Below are positions 47,076 to 56,060 of a stretch of DNA of 64,000 nt, piece by piece. The stretch covers positions 186,001-250,000 of the forward strand of contig NZ_JBPPLZ010000004.1 in the NCBI RefSeq assembly GCF_051535235.1. Direction: 5' to 3'. The position numbers were made by a program, and so were the translations under genes. The notes under the pieces were generated by a model that worked only from the letters and a program-made list of their open reading frames with translations, ran no database searches and was not told the DNA's origin. The stretch's first letter is position 1; each line of letters opens with the position of its first letter. This DNA comes from Nitrobacter sp051535235. GTDB lineage: Bacteria; Pseudomonadota; Alphaproteobacteria; Rhizobiales; Xanthobacteraceae.

Positions 47076-47888
47076 ATGACATTTTCGCTGGGCCCACGAG
47101 CCACATCGTCAGGCTATCGGCTCGCGGCCTTCGACAGTATCGGCTCAACCAACGCCGAAGCACTGATGCGTGCGCGGACCGGAGAGACCGGCCCGATCTG
47201 GCTGGTGACGAAAGCGCAGACAGCGGGACGGGGGCGCAGGCAGCGTGCCTGGGTCGCCCCCCATGGCAATCTGGCCAGCAGCATTCTCGAAGTCATCGAC
47301 ACCTCGCCCGGCGTTGCGGCGACCCTGAGCTTTGCCGCGGGACTCGCGCTCGAATCTGCGCTGAAAACCGTCAGCCTCGAGGCGCGCATGAGATCTCCGG
47401 GGTGCGACCACGCGACGTTTCAGTTGAAGTGGCCGAACGATGTGCTGGCAGGCGGCAAGAAACTTGCCGGAATCCTGCTGGAGGCCGAGACCGTCGCCGA
47501 AGGCCGTCTGGCCGTTGTCGTCGGCATCGGCGTCAATGTCGCCGCTGCACCGGCGGGAATGCCGAACCCGGCAGTCTCGCTGCGCGACCTCGGTATCGAC
47601 ATCGGCGCCGAGGATGTGTTTCGCGCGCTGAGCGAGGCCTGGTTGGAGTTTCGCGGCGTCTGGGATCAAGGACGTGGCTTTCGCAGTCTCAGGCGTCTGT
47701 GGCTTGATCGGGCGGCCGGGGTCGGCCAGCCTGTCTCGGTTCAGTCCGGCGCGTCCACGATATCGGGCCGCTTCGATACGCTCGATGACGACGGCTGCCT
47801 GATTGTTGCGACGTCTGATGGCAGACGCGTGGCTGTCTCCGCCGGCGACGTGTATTTCGGCGCGGCGGCATCGATCGGGGCAACATGA
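47076..47888 (+). CDS. birA: Biotin--[acetyl-CoA-carboxylase] ligase
   Basis: Biotinylates the carrier domain of acetyl-CoA carboxylase and other carboxylases. 270 residues, without the N-terminal DNA-binding domain of E. coli BirA (group I ligase, so no repressor role expected). Biotin/ATP loop TAGRGRRQRAWVAPHGNL and FQLKWPNDVLAGGKKLAGILLE are intact, as is the C-terminal SH3-like part. Overlaps rnj by 4 bases. Confidence 0.93.
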   Translation: MTFSLGPRATSSGYRLAAFDSIGSTNAEALMRARTGETGPIWLVTKAQTAGRGRRQRAWVAPHGNLASSILEVIDTSPGVAATLSFAAGLALESALKTVSLEARMRSPGCDHATFQLKWPNDVLAGGKKLAGILLEAETVAEGRLAVVVGIGVNVAAAPAGMPNPAVSLRDLGIDIGAEDVFRALSEAWLEFRGVWDQGRGFRSLRRLWLDRAAGVGQPVSVQSGASTISGRFDTLDDDGCLIVATSDGRRVAVSAGDVYFGAAASIGAT

Positions 47889-49558
47889 TAGCGCGGCCCG
47901 ATGAACTGATGTTCGCGCCGCTCGGCGGCGTGGGCGAGATCGGCATGAATCTGTCGATCTACGGGCTCGGCAACCGCCATCAGCGAAGCTGGCTCGCGGT
48001 CGACCTCGGTGTGTCCTTCGGCGACGAGGAACATCTGCCGGGCATCGATCTCATCATGCCGGACATTCGCTTTCTCGAAAGCGAGCGGAAGAACCTCGTG
48101 GGACTCGTGCTGACTCACGCCCATGAGGATCACTTCGGCGCGATCATCGACTTGTGGCCGCGCCTGAAATGTCCGATCTACGCCACGAAATTCAGCGCGG
48201 CGCTGTTCGAGGCCAAATGCGTGGCGGAGCGCAATCCGCCGGAGATTCCGGTGACGGTAGTGCCTTCCGGCAGCCGCGTCGATATCGGCCCCTTTGGCGT
48301 CGAATTCATTCCCGTGGCGCATTCGATTCCGGAATCCCATGCGCTTGCGATTCATACGGCGTCGGGAATCGTCTTGCATACCGGCGACTGGAAAATCGAT
48401 CCGACGCCGCTCGTGGGTCTGCCGACCGACGAGCGGCGGCTTCGCGAACTCGGCGACGAGGGCGTGCTGGCGCTGGTCGGCGATTCCACCAATGCGGTGC
48501 GCGACGGGCGCTCGCCCTCCGAAACCGAAGTCGCCAGCACGATCGCAAAATTGGTGAAGGCAGCCAAAGGCCGCGTCGCGGTGACGACGTTCGCATCCAA
48601 TGTCGGGCGGCTGCGCGCCGTGGCCGATGCCGCGCGCCAAGCGGGCCGGGAGGTCGTGGTGGTCGGCCGCGCCATGGAACGCGTGGTGCAGGTCGCACGC
48701 GAGACCGGACATCTGGACGGGATGCAGGATTTCCGCAGCGTCGATGTGTATGGCCATCTTCCGCCGGACAAGGTGCTGGCGGTGTGCACGGGCAGCCAGG
48801 GCGAGCCTCGCGCGGCTCTCTCGCGCATCGCCAGGGACGATCATCCGCAGGTGACGCTGAACCGCGGCGATACCGTGATCTTTTCCTCGCGCACCATTCC
48901 CGGCAACGAGAAAGCCGTCGGCGCGATCATCAATGGTCTCGTGACCCAGGGCATCGAAGTCATTACCGACCGCACCGAACTGGTTCATGTCTCCGGCCAC
49001 CCGCGCCGCGACGAGATGCGGGACATGATCGCGTGGGTTCGTCCGCAGGTGCTGATCCCCGTGCACGGCGAGGCCTTGCACCTTTCCGAACACGCGCGGC
49101 TGGCGCGCGCCGCGGGCGTTCCCAAAGTCCTGATTTGCAAAAACGGCGATCTGGTCCGGCTTGGACCGGGAGAGCCTGGCATCATCGATGAATTGCCATC
49201 GGGACGGTTCTACAAGGACGGCTCCATTCTGGAAGATTCAAAATCGCGCGCGGTCGTCGAGCGTCGACGCATGGCGTTTGCCGGCTGCGCGTTCGTGGCG
49301 CTGGTTGTTACCGACAAGGGCGAACTGATTGACGATCCCGAGATCGATCTCGTCGGCATTCCGGAAAAAAATCCCGCGGGCGAATTGCTCGACGATATTG
49401 TTTTCGAAACCGTGATCTCGACGGTGAAGTCGTTGCCGCGAACGCAGCGGCGCGATCCGGATGCCATGGCCGAGTCATTGCGCCGCGCCGTGCGGGCAAC
49501 GATTGCGGAAGAGTGGGGGAAGAAGCCGCTCTGCTACGTTCACGTTCTGGTGAGTTAA
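47885..49558 (+). CDS. rnj: Ribonuclease J
   Basis: Zinc metallo-beta-lactamase/beta-CASP ribonuclease with 5' exo- and endonuclease activity in RNA maturation. 557 residues. Zinc motif LTHAHEDHFGA (H78, H80, D82, H83), GDSTNAV, and the beta-CASP motif C region VHVSGHPRRDEMRDMIAWVRPQVLIPVHGE, whose core is SGHPRRDEM and PVHGE. Known order nuoN-birA-rnj in alphaproteobacteria. Confidence 0.95.
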   Translation: MIARPDELMFAPLGGVGEIGMNLSIYGLGNRHQRSWLAVDLGVSFGDEEHLPGIDLIMPDIRFLESERKNLVGLVLTHAHEDHFGAIIDLWPRLKCPIYATKFSAALFEAKCVAERNPPEIPVTVVPSGSRVDIGPFGVEFIPVAHSIPESHALAIHTASGIVLHTGDWKIDPTPLVGLPTDERRLRELGDEGVLALVGDSTNAVRDGRSPSETEVASTIAKLVKAAKGRVAVTTFASNVGRLRAVADAARQAGREVVVVGRAMERVVQVARETGHLDGMQDFRSVDVYGHLPPDKVLAVCTGSQGEPRAALSRIARDDHPQVTLNRGDTVIFSSRTIPGNEKAVGAIINGLVTQGIEVITDRTELVHVSGHPRRDEMRDMIAWVRPQVLIPVHGEALHLSEHARLARAAGVPKVLICKNGDLVRLGPGEPGIIDELPSGRFYKDGSILEDSKSRAVVERRRMAFAGCAFVALVVTDKGELIDDPEIDLVGIPEKNPAGELLDDIVFETVISTVKSLPRTQRRDPDAMAESLRRAVRATIAEEWGKKPLCYVHVLVS

Positions 49559-49675
49559 TCCGGTGAGTCTCAATGCGCCTCTTGACGGCGGACGTTGGAC
49601 GTCGGACGTGGATGTCCATCCTGCCTGTGCAGGCGTCGCGAGTTGAAATCCAATGATCGAACATTGCGGGACGTG

Positions 49676-50080
49676 ATGCTGGGCCGGCTCAATCATGTAG
49701 CGATCGCGGTCAGGGATGCTGAAAAGGCGGCGAAGATCTATGGCGCGGCCTTCGGCGCGGAGATTTCCGCTGCGGTGCCGCAGCCGGAACATGGAGTGAT
49801 CACCGTGTTTGCGGCGCTGCCAAACACCAAGATCGAATTCATCCAGCCGCTTGGCGATGCTTCTCCGATCGCGAAATTTGTTGAACGCAACGCTGATGGC
49901 GGTATTCACCATATATGCTATGAGGTACCCGATATCGTCGCGACGCGTGATCTTCTGGTATCGGAAGGCGCACGCGTTCTCGGCGACGGTGAGCCGAAGA
50001 TCGGTGCGCACGGCAAACCGGTGCTTTTCTTCCATCCGAAAGATTTTTCCGGCGCGCTTGTCGAGATCGAGCAGTCCTGA
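49676..50080 (+). CDS. mce: Methylmalonyl-CoA epimerase
   Basis: Interconverts (2R)- and (2S)-methylmalonyl-CoA in propionate metabolism. 134-residue VOC-fold protein: MLGRLNHVAIAVRDAEKAAKIY (metal His7), GGIHHICYEVPDI (second His) and VLFFHPKDFSGALVEIEQS (C-terminal Glu). I choose the ATG at 49676, the start of similarity. The stop overlaps the next gene by one base. Confidence 0.93.
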   Translation: MLGRLNHVAIAVRDAEKAAKIYGAAFGAEISAAVPQPEHGVITVFAALPNTKIEFIQPLGDASPIAKFVERNADGGIHHICYEVPDIVATRDLLVSEGARVLGDGEPKIGAHGKPVLFFHPKDFSGALVEIEQS

Positions 50081-50358
50081 TGGCTTCTGCAATTTTCTCC
50101 GGTTTTGCTATCTACTTCGTGTTCTGGTGGATCACGCTGTTTCTGATGCTGCCGTTCGGCGTCCGAAGCCAGCATGAAGACGGTGCCCACGCTCCGGGGA
50201 CGGATCCCGGAGCCCCAGTGATGGCGTTGATGCGCCGCAAAATAATCTGGACCACGATCGTTTCGATGATCTTCTATGGGGCGGCGGCGTGGGCGTATTA
50301 TTCAGGTTTGCTCAATGTCGCGCGGCTCTCGCGGCTGATGGGCGGCTTCCCGGATTAG
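50080..50358 (+). CDS. DUF1467-family membrane protein
   Basis: 92 residues, two helices (about 5-25 and 55-78) with the typical WWITLFLMLPFGVRSQHE motif after the first helix. In alphaproteobacteria this gene usually lies between mce and proS; here proS is 5.7 kb further on. Function unknown. Confidence 0.85.
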   Translation: MASAIFSGFAIYFVFWWITLFLMLPFGVRSQHEDGAHAPGTDPGAPVMALMRRKIIWTTIVSMIFYGAAAWAYYSGLLNVARLSRLMGGFPD

Positions 50359-50446
50359 GCTGGCCGACCCGATCCAGCGGTCGGGAATCCCGGCTCGACA
50401 CCCTGATCGGGGCATGATAGCTCTCGGCTTGAAAGGCTGGGGGATC

Positions 50447-50818
50447 ATGCGACGGCGGCTGGGAAAATTTCTTCCAATCGTCCTGATTGCGATGCTGGTG
50501 CAGGTTTTCGCACCGGTCGCGGCTTGTCTCGCGTTCAGCAACGCGGCAGCCGATCCTCTGGCGGGGGCGATCTGTTCGCATGCGGCCGATGCGGCCGCCT
50601 CGCAAGACGGTCAGACTGACCCGCAGCAGGGGCAAGCCAACTGCTGCACGTTATGCGGCGCGGTTCATTCCGCAACTCCGACCGCTGACCCGCAAGGCTC
50701 CGTCGTTACGGTTGAGCGCGAGGCCAACGCGGTCATCTGGCGCGAACTGAGCTTCTTGCTGCCGTCCTCCGCGGCAGGCTCCAACGCCCAGGCCCGCGGC
50801 CCTCCCGGACTTTCCTGA
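50447..50818 (+). CDS. DUF2946-type small Cys-containing exported protein
   Basis: 123 residues from the ATG at 50447 (RRRLGKFLPIVLIAMLVQVFAPVAACLA, signal or anchor). The mature part has CSHAADA and CCTLCGAVH, potential metal-binding Cys/His groups. DUF2946 proteins commonly neighbour TonB receptors and copper genes. First gene of the inserted copper module. The domain name is from memory. Confidence 0.72.
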   Translation: MRRRLGKFLPIVLIAMLVQVFAPVAACLAFSNAAADPLAGAICSHAADAAASQDGQTDPQQGQANCCTLCGAVHSATPTADPQGSVVTVEREANAVIWRELSFLLPSSAAGSNAQARGPPGLS

Positions 50819-50909
50819 TTTAGTAAATTTTGAATGATTGCTGCGATGACATTGCAGTGATCCGATCTGTTCGAACGCTCCGGCGATTGTCCGGTATCAG
50901 GAATATGTC

Positions 50910-53129
50910 ATGTTCAACCACCTCGCCGCCGGCGGAGGTAGCGCGCTTTGCGGCGCGCTCGCGACGATCGTTGCGATTGCATCACCTTCACCCGCTCTCG
51001 CGCAGTCCAGTTCCGGCGCCATGTTGCCCGCCGTGACGGTCACGGCGCCCCAGGCCAACCGCCCCGCGCCGAAACGCGCGATGCGCAGTGCGGCCCGGTC
51101 AAATCAGGCGCCGCGCCGTGTAGCTGCGCGCAATGCCCCGGTGCCGTCGCAGGCCGCCGTCCCGGCGACCGTCCCCGCATCCTTGACGGTCGCGACCGCG
51201 CAGCAGGCGCTGCGGGAAATCCAGCAGACGCCAGGCGGCGTCGCGCTGGTGACGGCAGACGCCTACAAGAACTCGACGGTCGCCAACACCATCAAGGATA
51301 TTCTGGACTATGTGCCCGGCGTCTTCGCCCAGCCGAAATGGGGCGACGACACCCGGCTGTCGATCCGCGGTTCGAGTCTGTCGCGCAACTTCCACCTGCG
51401 CGGCGTGCAGCTCTATATGGACGGAATCCCGATCAACACCGCCGACGGCTACGGCGATTTTCAGGAAATCGATCCGACCGCCTACAAATACGTCGAGGTG
51501 TTCAAGGGCGGCAACGCGCTGCGCTTCGGCGCCAATTCGCTCGGCGGTGCGATCAATTTCGTGACGCCGTCCGGCCGCGATCCGTTCGTCAACGGCGTCA
51601 GCGTCGACGCCGGCGCGTTCGGCTTCTGGCGGCTGCAGGCCAATGCGGGCGGCAGCAACGGCCCGTGGGACGGGTTCGTTACGGCATCGACCCAGGCGAG
51701 CGACGGCTTCCGCGATCACAGTTTCGGCCACTCGACGCGTGTGAGCGGCAATGTCGGCTATCAGTTCTCGCCGGATTTCGAAACGCGATTTTACATCAAC
51801 GCCAATGACGTGCGGCAACGCATTCCCGGCACCGTCAGCAAGGATTCGGCGCTGACGTCGCCCCAGACCGCTGCCGCTGGCAACATCGCGCTCGATCAGC
51901 AGCGCAACATCGACACCGTGCGTTTAGGCAACAAGACCACGGTGCGGTTCGAAGATACGACCATCGAGTTCGGCGCGTTCGGGGTCGACCGGCATCTGAT
52001 GCACCCGATCTTCCAATGGCTGGATTATCACTATTTGGACTATGGCGGGTTCGCGCGGGTGACCGACGACAGAAACATCGGCGGCTTCCGTAACCGCCTG
52101 GTGGCGGGCGTCAATCTGCTGGACGGCAGCATCGACAATCAACAGTTCGCCAACCTCGCAGGCCAGAAGGGTGCGCTGCTGTCGTCGTCGATCGATCGTT
52201 CGCAGAACACCTCGGTCTATGTCGAGGATTCGTTCTATTTCCTGCCGAACGTCGCCGCGGTCGCCGGCACGCAGTTCCTCTACGCCACGCGCGACCGGCG
52301 GGACCGCTTCCTGAGCGACGGCGATCAATCGGGCCGAACCGAGTTCAACCTGTGGAGCCCGAAGGGCGGGTTGCTGTGGCAGATCGACCCGACCTGGCAA
52401 GCTTATGCCAACGTTTCGCGCAGCGCCGAGGTGCCGAGCTTCGGCGAGAGTGCGAATGGCCCCGGTATTCCCACGATTCCGTTCACCAGCATTCGCGCGC
52501 AAACCGCAACGACCTATGAGATCGGTACCCGCGGCCACAGGCCGAATGCCACATGGGAGTTGACCTACTATCGGGCGCAGATCCGGAACGAACTGCTCTG
52601 CCTCTACAGCGCGTTCGGCAACTGCAACGTCACCAACGCCGATCGCACCATGCATCAGGGCATCGAGGCCGGCGCGGGCGCTGCGATCTTCCGCAATCTG
52701 TTCGTGCGTGGCGACAAACCCGACAAGCTCTGGCTCAACGTCGCCTACACGTTCAACGACTTCCGTTTCGACAACGACGCATTATTCGGCAACAACCTGC
52801 TGCCGGGCGCGCCGCGCCACTTCGTCCGCGCCGAGCTGCTCTACAAGCATCCAAACGGATTCTACGTTGGCCCGAACCTCGAATGGGTCCCGCAGGGCTA
52901 CTACGCCGACAGCGCCAATACGCTGAGCACCGATGCCTATGCGATCTACGGGCTGAAGGCGGGCTTCGACGATGGTGGCAGATATTCCGGCTATATCGAG
53001 GCCCGCAACCTCGCCAACAAAGCGTATATCGCGTCCAGCGCGATCATCGACCGCGCCAACGCCAATTCACCATTGTTTGAACCCGGCACCGGGCGAGCGG
53101 TCTATGCTGGATTCAAAGTCCGATGGTGA
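50910..53129 (+). CDS. TonB-dependent outer-membrane receptor, probably copper-related
   Basis: 739 residues. Signal peptide to about residue 32, TonB-box-like VTVTA near residues 43-47, a plug domain with STVANTIKDILDYVPGVFAQ, RLSIRGS and KGGNALRFGANSLGGAINFVT, then a 22-strand barrel ending in aromatic W (KVRW). A Pro/Ala-rich linker of about 50 residues precedes the plug. The copper assignment is from the neighbouring PCuAC, YcnI and CopCD genes, not from the receptor itself. Confidence 0.88.
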   Translation: MFNHLAAGGGSALCGALATIVAIASPSPALAQSSSGAMLPAVTVTAPQANRPAPKRAMRSAARSNQAPRRVAARNAPVPSQAAVPATVPASLTVATAQQALREIQQTPGGVALVTADAYKNSTVANTIKDILDYVPGVFAQPKWGDDTRLSIRGSSLSRNFHLRGVQLYMDGIPINTADGYGDFQEIDPTAYKYVEVFKGGNALRFGANSLGGAINFVTPSGRDPFVNGVSVDAGAFGFWRLQANAGGSNGPWDGFVTASTQASDGFRDHSFGHSTRVSGNVGYQFSPDFETRFYINANDVRQRIPGTVSKDSALTSPQTAAAGNIALDQQRNIDTVRLGNKTTVRFEDTTIEFGAFGVDRHLMHPIFQWLDYHYLDYGGFARVTDDRNIGGFRNRLVAGVNLLDGSIDNQQFANLAGQKGALLSSSIDRSQNTSVYVEDSFYFLPNVAAVAGTQFLYATRDRRDRFLSDGDQSGRTEFNLWSPKGGLLWQIDPTWQAYANVSRSAEVPSFGESANGPGIPTIPFTSIRAQTATTYEIGTRGHRPNATWELTYYRAQIRNELLCLYSAFGNCNVTNADRTMHQGIEAGAGAAIFRNLFVRGDKPDKLWLNVAYTFNDFRFDNDALFGNNLLPGAPRHFVRAELLYKHPNGFYVGPNLEWVPQGYYADSANTLSTDAYAIYGLKAGFDDGGRYSGYIEARNLANKAYIASSAIIDRANANSPLFEPGTGRAVYAGFKVRW

Positions 53130-53224
53130 GCATGTCAGTCACTGCGCTCGCTCGCTGTCATGATCCCGTCTGGCGTGTACGGCGGACCATTTCTACGGCG
53201 ACAGAACCAAAAATGGAGAATGTC

Positions 53225-53752
53225 ATGAGATCATCGTTGATGCTTCGCGGCATGCTGGGTGCGTTCGCGATCGCCGCGCTTGGGCTGGCAGCGCCGGTTC
53301 ACGCCGAGTCCGTCAAGGCCGGCGACCTGGTCATCTCGCAGCCCTGGACCCGTGCCACGGCCGGCGGCGCGAAGGTCGGCGGCGGGTATCTCACCATCGA
53401 GAACAAGGGCACGACCGCCGACAAGCTTGTCGGCGGCTCGACGGATGCTGCCGCCAAGCTCGAGGTTCATCAGATGAGCATGAGCAATGGCGTAATGAAA
53501 ATGCATCAGGTTGAAGGTGGCCTTACAATCGAGCCCGGCAAGACCATCAAGCTGGCGCCGGGCGGCTATCACCTGATGCTGGTCGATCTCAAGCATCCAT
53601 TCAAACAGGGCGAGAAGGTGCCGGTGACGCTTGATTTCGAAAAAGCAGGCAAGGTCGATGTCACGCTCGATGTGCAAGGCATCGGCGCGAGGGCGCCGAG
53701 CACGGCCAGCGGGGCGATGATGGACCATCATCATGACGGGCACATGAAGTGA
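53225..53752 (+). CDS. PCuAC-type periplasmic copper chaperone
   Basis: 175 residues. Signal peptide MRSSLMLRGMLGAFAIAALG then VHAES. Copper(I) ligands as in the family motif: H82, M93, H116 and M118 (VHQMSMSNGVMKMH ... GGYHLML). The C-terminus MMDHHHDGHMK is an extra Met/His copper-binding tail. PCuAC delivers copper to the CuA or CuB sites of cytochrome oxidases. I choose the ATG at 53225 because GGAG lies 5-6 bases upstream; ATG 53213 is an alternative. The stop overlaps the next gene. Confidence 0.92.
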   Translation: MRSSLMLRGMLGAFAIAALGLAAPVHAESVKAGDLVISQPWTRATAGGAKVGGGYLTIENKGTTADKLVGGSTDAAAKLEVHQMSMSNGVMKMHQVEGGLTIEPGKTIKLAPGGYHLMLVDLKHPFKQGEKVPVTLDFEKAGKVDVTLDVQGIGARAPSTASGAMMDHHHDGHMK

Positions 53753-54282
53753 TGCGCCCGGCAAGATTGTGGATCGGTTCGGCCATCGCGGCGGCTGCCG
53801 CGATGGCCTCGTGCAACGCGGCGCTGGCCCACGTTACGGTGCAGCCGGCGGACGCGCCCGCGGACAGTTATGCCCATCTCGCCTTCACCGTGCCGCACGG
53901 CTGCGACGGCAGTGCGACGACGGCGCTGCGGATCAAACTGCCGGACGGAATCCTGTCGGCGAAACCGCAGATGAAGCCGGGCTGGAAAGTCGAAATCAAG
54001 AGCAGAAAGCTCGATGCGCCGGTGCAGGGGCCGCATGGCAAATCCGTCACCGATGTCGTCGACGAGGTGGCGTGGCACGGCGGCCCGTTGCCGGATAACC
54101 TCTACGACACGTTTGGCCTGATCGTGCGGCTTCCGGACAAGGCTGGACAGAGCCTCTATTTTCCGGCCGTGCAGGAGTGCGAGCACGGCGTCGAGCGCTG
54201 GATTGAAATCCCGTCCGCCGGGCAGGACGCCGACAAGCTGCGTACGCCAGCGCCTGTGGTTCGTCTGAAGGCCAGCCACTGA
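53752..54282 (+). CDS. YcnI-like (DUF1775) copper-binding protein
   Basis: 176 residues with signal peptide cleaved before His27 (ALA|HVTVQPADAPADSY), which would leave an N-terminal His as in the YcnI copper site. DUF1775 body: AFTVPHGCDGSATTALRIKLPDG, PGWKVEIKSRKLD and VVDEVAWHGGPLPDNLYDTFGLIVRLPD, abbreviated here. The start overlaps the PCuAC stop. Usually paired with CopCD. Confidence 0.88.
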   Translation: MRPARLWIGSAIAAAAAMASCNAALAHVTVQPADAPADSYAHLAFTVPHGCDGSATTALRIKLPDGILSAKPQMKPGWKVEIKSRKLDAPVQGPHGKSVTDVVDEVAWHGGPLPDNLYDTFGLIVRLPDKAGQSLYFPAVQECEHGVERWIEIPSAGQDADKLRTPAPVVRLKASH

Positions 54283-54293
54283 GGATCGCGTCC

Positions 54294-55874
54294 GTGAGGC
54301 GTCTGGCGCAGGCGGTATGGTGCTTGCTGCTGGCTGCGGTGATGCTGCCTTCGGCAGCCTTCGCCCACGCCAGCCTGATCGCCAGCAGTCCCGCAGACGG
54401 TGCCTTGCTGGCGCACGCGCCCGCGACGCTGACGCTGACCTTCAACGAACCCGTCGAACCGCTGACGATCCGGATCGTCGATCACAGCGGGTCGGGCGCA
54501 AGCGTCACCGAGATTCGTCGCGACGGCGCGCAACTCATTCTCACGCCGCCGCCGATCTCGGGCGATGGCGCGCACGTCATCAGTTGGCGGGTGGCTTCGG
54601 CGGACGGTCATCCGGTGGGCGGTTCCATAACGTTCTGGATTGGCCGGCGCGACGTGGATGCGCCACAGGCGGTACGCTCGAACGATGCGCTGTTGCGCGG
54701 CGCGATCTGGCTGGCGCGGCTGGCGATCTATGTCGGTCTGTTCGTTGGCGCCGGCGGAGCGTTCTTCGTTGCCTGGATGCGGGGGGCGTCTGCGCCGGCG
54801 ATGCGCGTGATCGGAAGCAGCGTCGAGTTGATCGCGTTGGCCGCGCTGGCGCTTTCGATAGGACTACAGGGACTGGACGCCCTTGGCCTGTCGCTGTCGT
54901 CGTTGCCTGACGCGGAGGTCTGGGCGGTCGGCGCTCGCGGCTCGTTCGGATTGTCGGCTGCGATCGCGTCCGCGGCCTTGCTTCTGGCTCTGCTGTCGCA
55001 TCGTTTCGGTGCCGCTGCCGCAAAGATCATGTCTCTCGGCGCTCTGGCCGGCGTTGGCCTCGCGCTGGCGGCGACCGGCCACGCCGCCAACGCCCCGCCG
55101 CGATGGCTCACCGCGCCCGCGGTGTTCATGCACGGCGCCGCCCTGGCGTTCTGGATCGGCTCGCTGATGCCGCTCGCGCTGGCGATGCGCGAACCCCGCC
55201 AGACCGCCGTCGATGTTCTGACACGGTTTTCGCGCGTCATCCCGTTCGCCGTCGCCGCGCTGCTGGCGAGCGGCCTGCTGCTCGCCGTCGTGCAACTCGA
55301 GCGGGTGGATGCGCTGTGGACGACAAATTATGGCCGCGTCCTCACGATCAAGCTGGTGCTGGTGGCTCTGCTGCTGGCGATCGCGCTCTGGAATCGCCTG
55401 TATCTGACGCCGCGGATCGGGCAGGGCAGCCCCAACTCTCGCCGTCACATGCGACGGACGATCGTGGCCGAACTGGTGCTGGTGGCCGGCATTCTCGGCG
55501 TCGTCGGGCTCTGGCGCTTTACCCCGCCGCCTCGGACGCTAACGGTCGCGGCTCAGCCCTTCTTCACGCACATTCATACCGGACGAATGATGGCGGATGT
55601 TACGCTGTCGCCGGGCCGCGCCGGACCTGTCAGCATCGCAATTCAGTTACGGACGCCGGACGAGGAACTGCTCTCCGCCAAGGGCGTGTCCGTCACGCTG
55701 TCCAGCCCCGACAACGGCATCGAGCCATCGAGCGCGGAAGCACGATCGCTGGGTGATGGACAGTGGCAGGCATCGATGGCCGCCCCGGTTGCCGGTCGGT
55801 GGACTCTCGCGCTCGATGTTCTGATCTCGGATTTCGACCAGGTCCATGCCGAGACGGAAATTCAGATCAAATAA
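54294..55874 (+). CDS. CopC-CopD fusion copper import protein
   Basis: 526 residues, starting with GTG. Signal peptide then a CopC cupredoxin-like domain with His25 as first mature residue (AFA|HASLIASSPADG) and D104/H106 (SADGHPVGGS), the Cu(II) site of CopC. From about residue 140 there are eight or so membrane helices of the CopD type. A periplasmic YtkA-like beta domain (from about residue 420, FFTHIHTGRMMADVTLSPGRAG) closes the protein. Likely copper uptake across the inner membrane. Confidence 0.9.
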   Translation: MRRLAQAVWCLLLAAVMLPSAAFAHASLIASSPADGALLAHAPATLTLTFNEPVEPLTIRIVDHSGSGASVTEIRRDGAQLILTPPPISGDGAHVISWRVASADGHPVGGSITFWIGRRDVDAPQAVRSNDALLRGAIWLARLAIYVGLFVGAGGAFFVAWMRGASAPAMRVIGSSVELIALAALALSIGLQGLDALGLSLSSLPDAEVWAVGARGSFGLSAAIASAALLLALLSHRFGAAAAKIMSLGALAGVGLALAATGHAANAPPRWLTAPAVFMHGAALAFWIGSLMPLALAMREPRQTAVDVLTRFSRVIPFAVAALLASGLLLAVVQLERVDALWTTNYGRVLTIKLVLVALLLAIALWNRLYLTPRIGQGSPNSRRHMRRTIVAELVLVAGILGVVGLWRFTPPPRTLTVAAQPFFTHIHTGRMMADVTLSPGRAGPVSIAIQLRTPDEELLSAKGVSVTLSSPDNGIEPSSAEARSLGDGQWQASMAAPVAGRWTLALDVLISDFDQVHAETEIQIK

Positions 55875-56060
55875 ACAGAGTCTTCGCCGCTCGGGGAGCG
55901 GCCCGTATCCGGACGCACAAATAAGTATAGATAATTGTCTCCGGCGAGCGGAATTCCGCCGCTTTCGCGCGGCTTGTCCTCCCCCAAGCCCTTGTATTTT
56001 GTCAGCCGATCCGGTTTCACTGCGAGCGTTCCCATCCCGAAGCGATTCTCAGGCCTGCCC

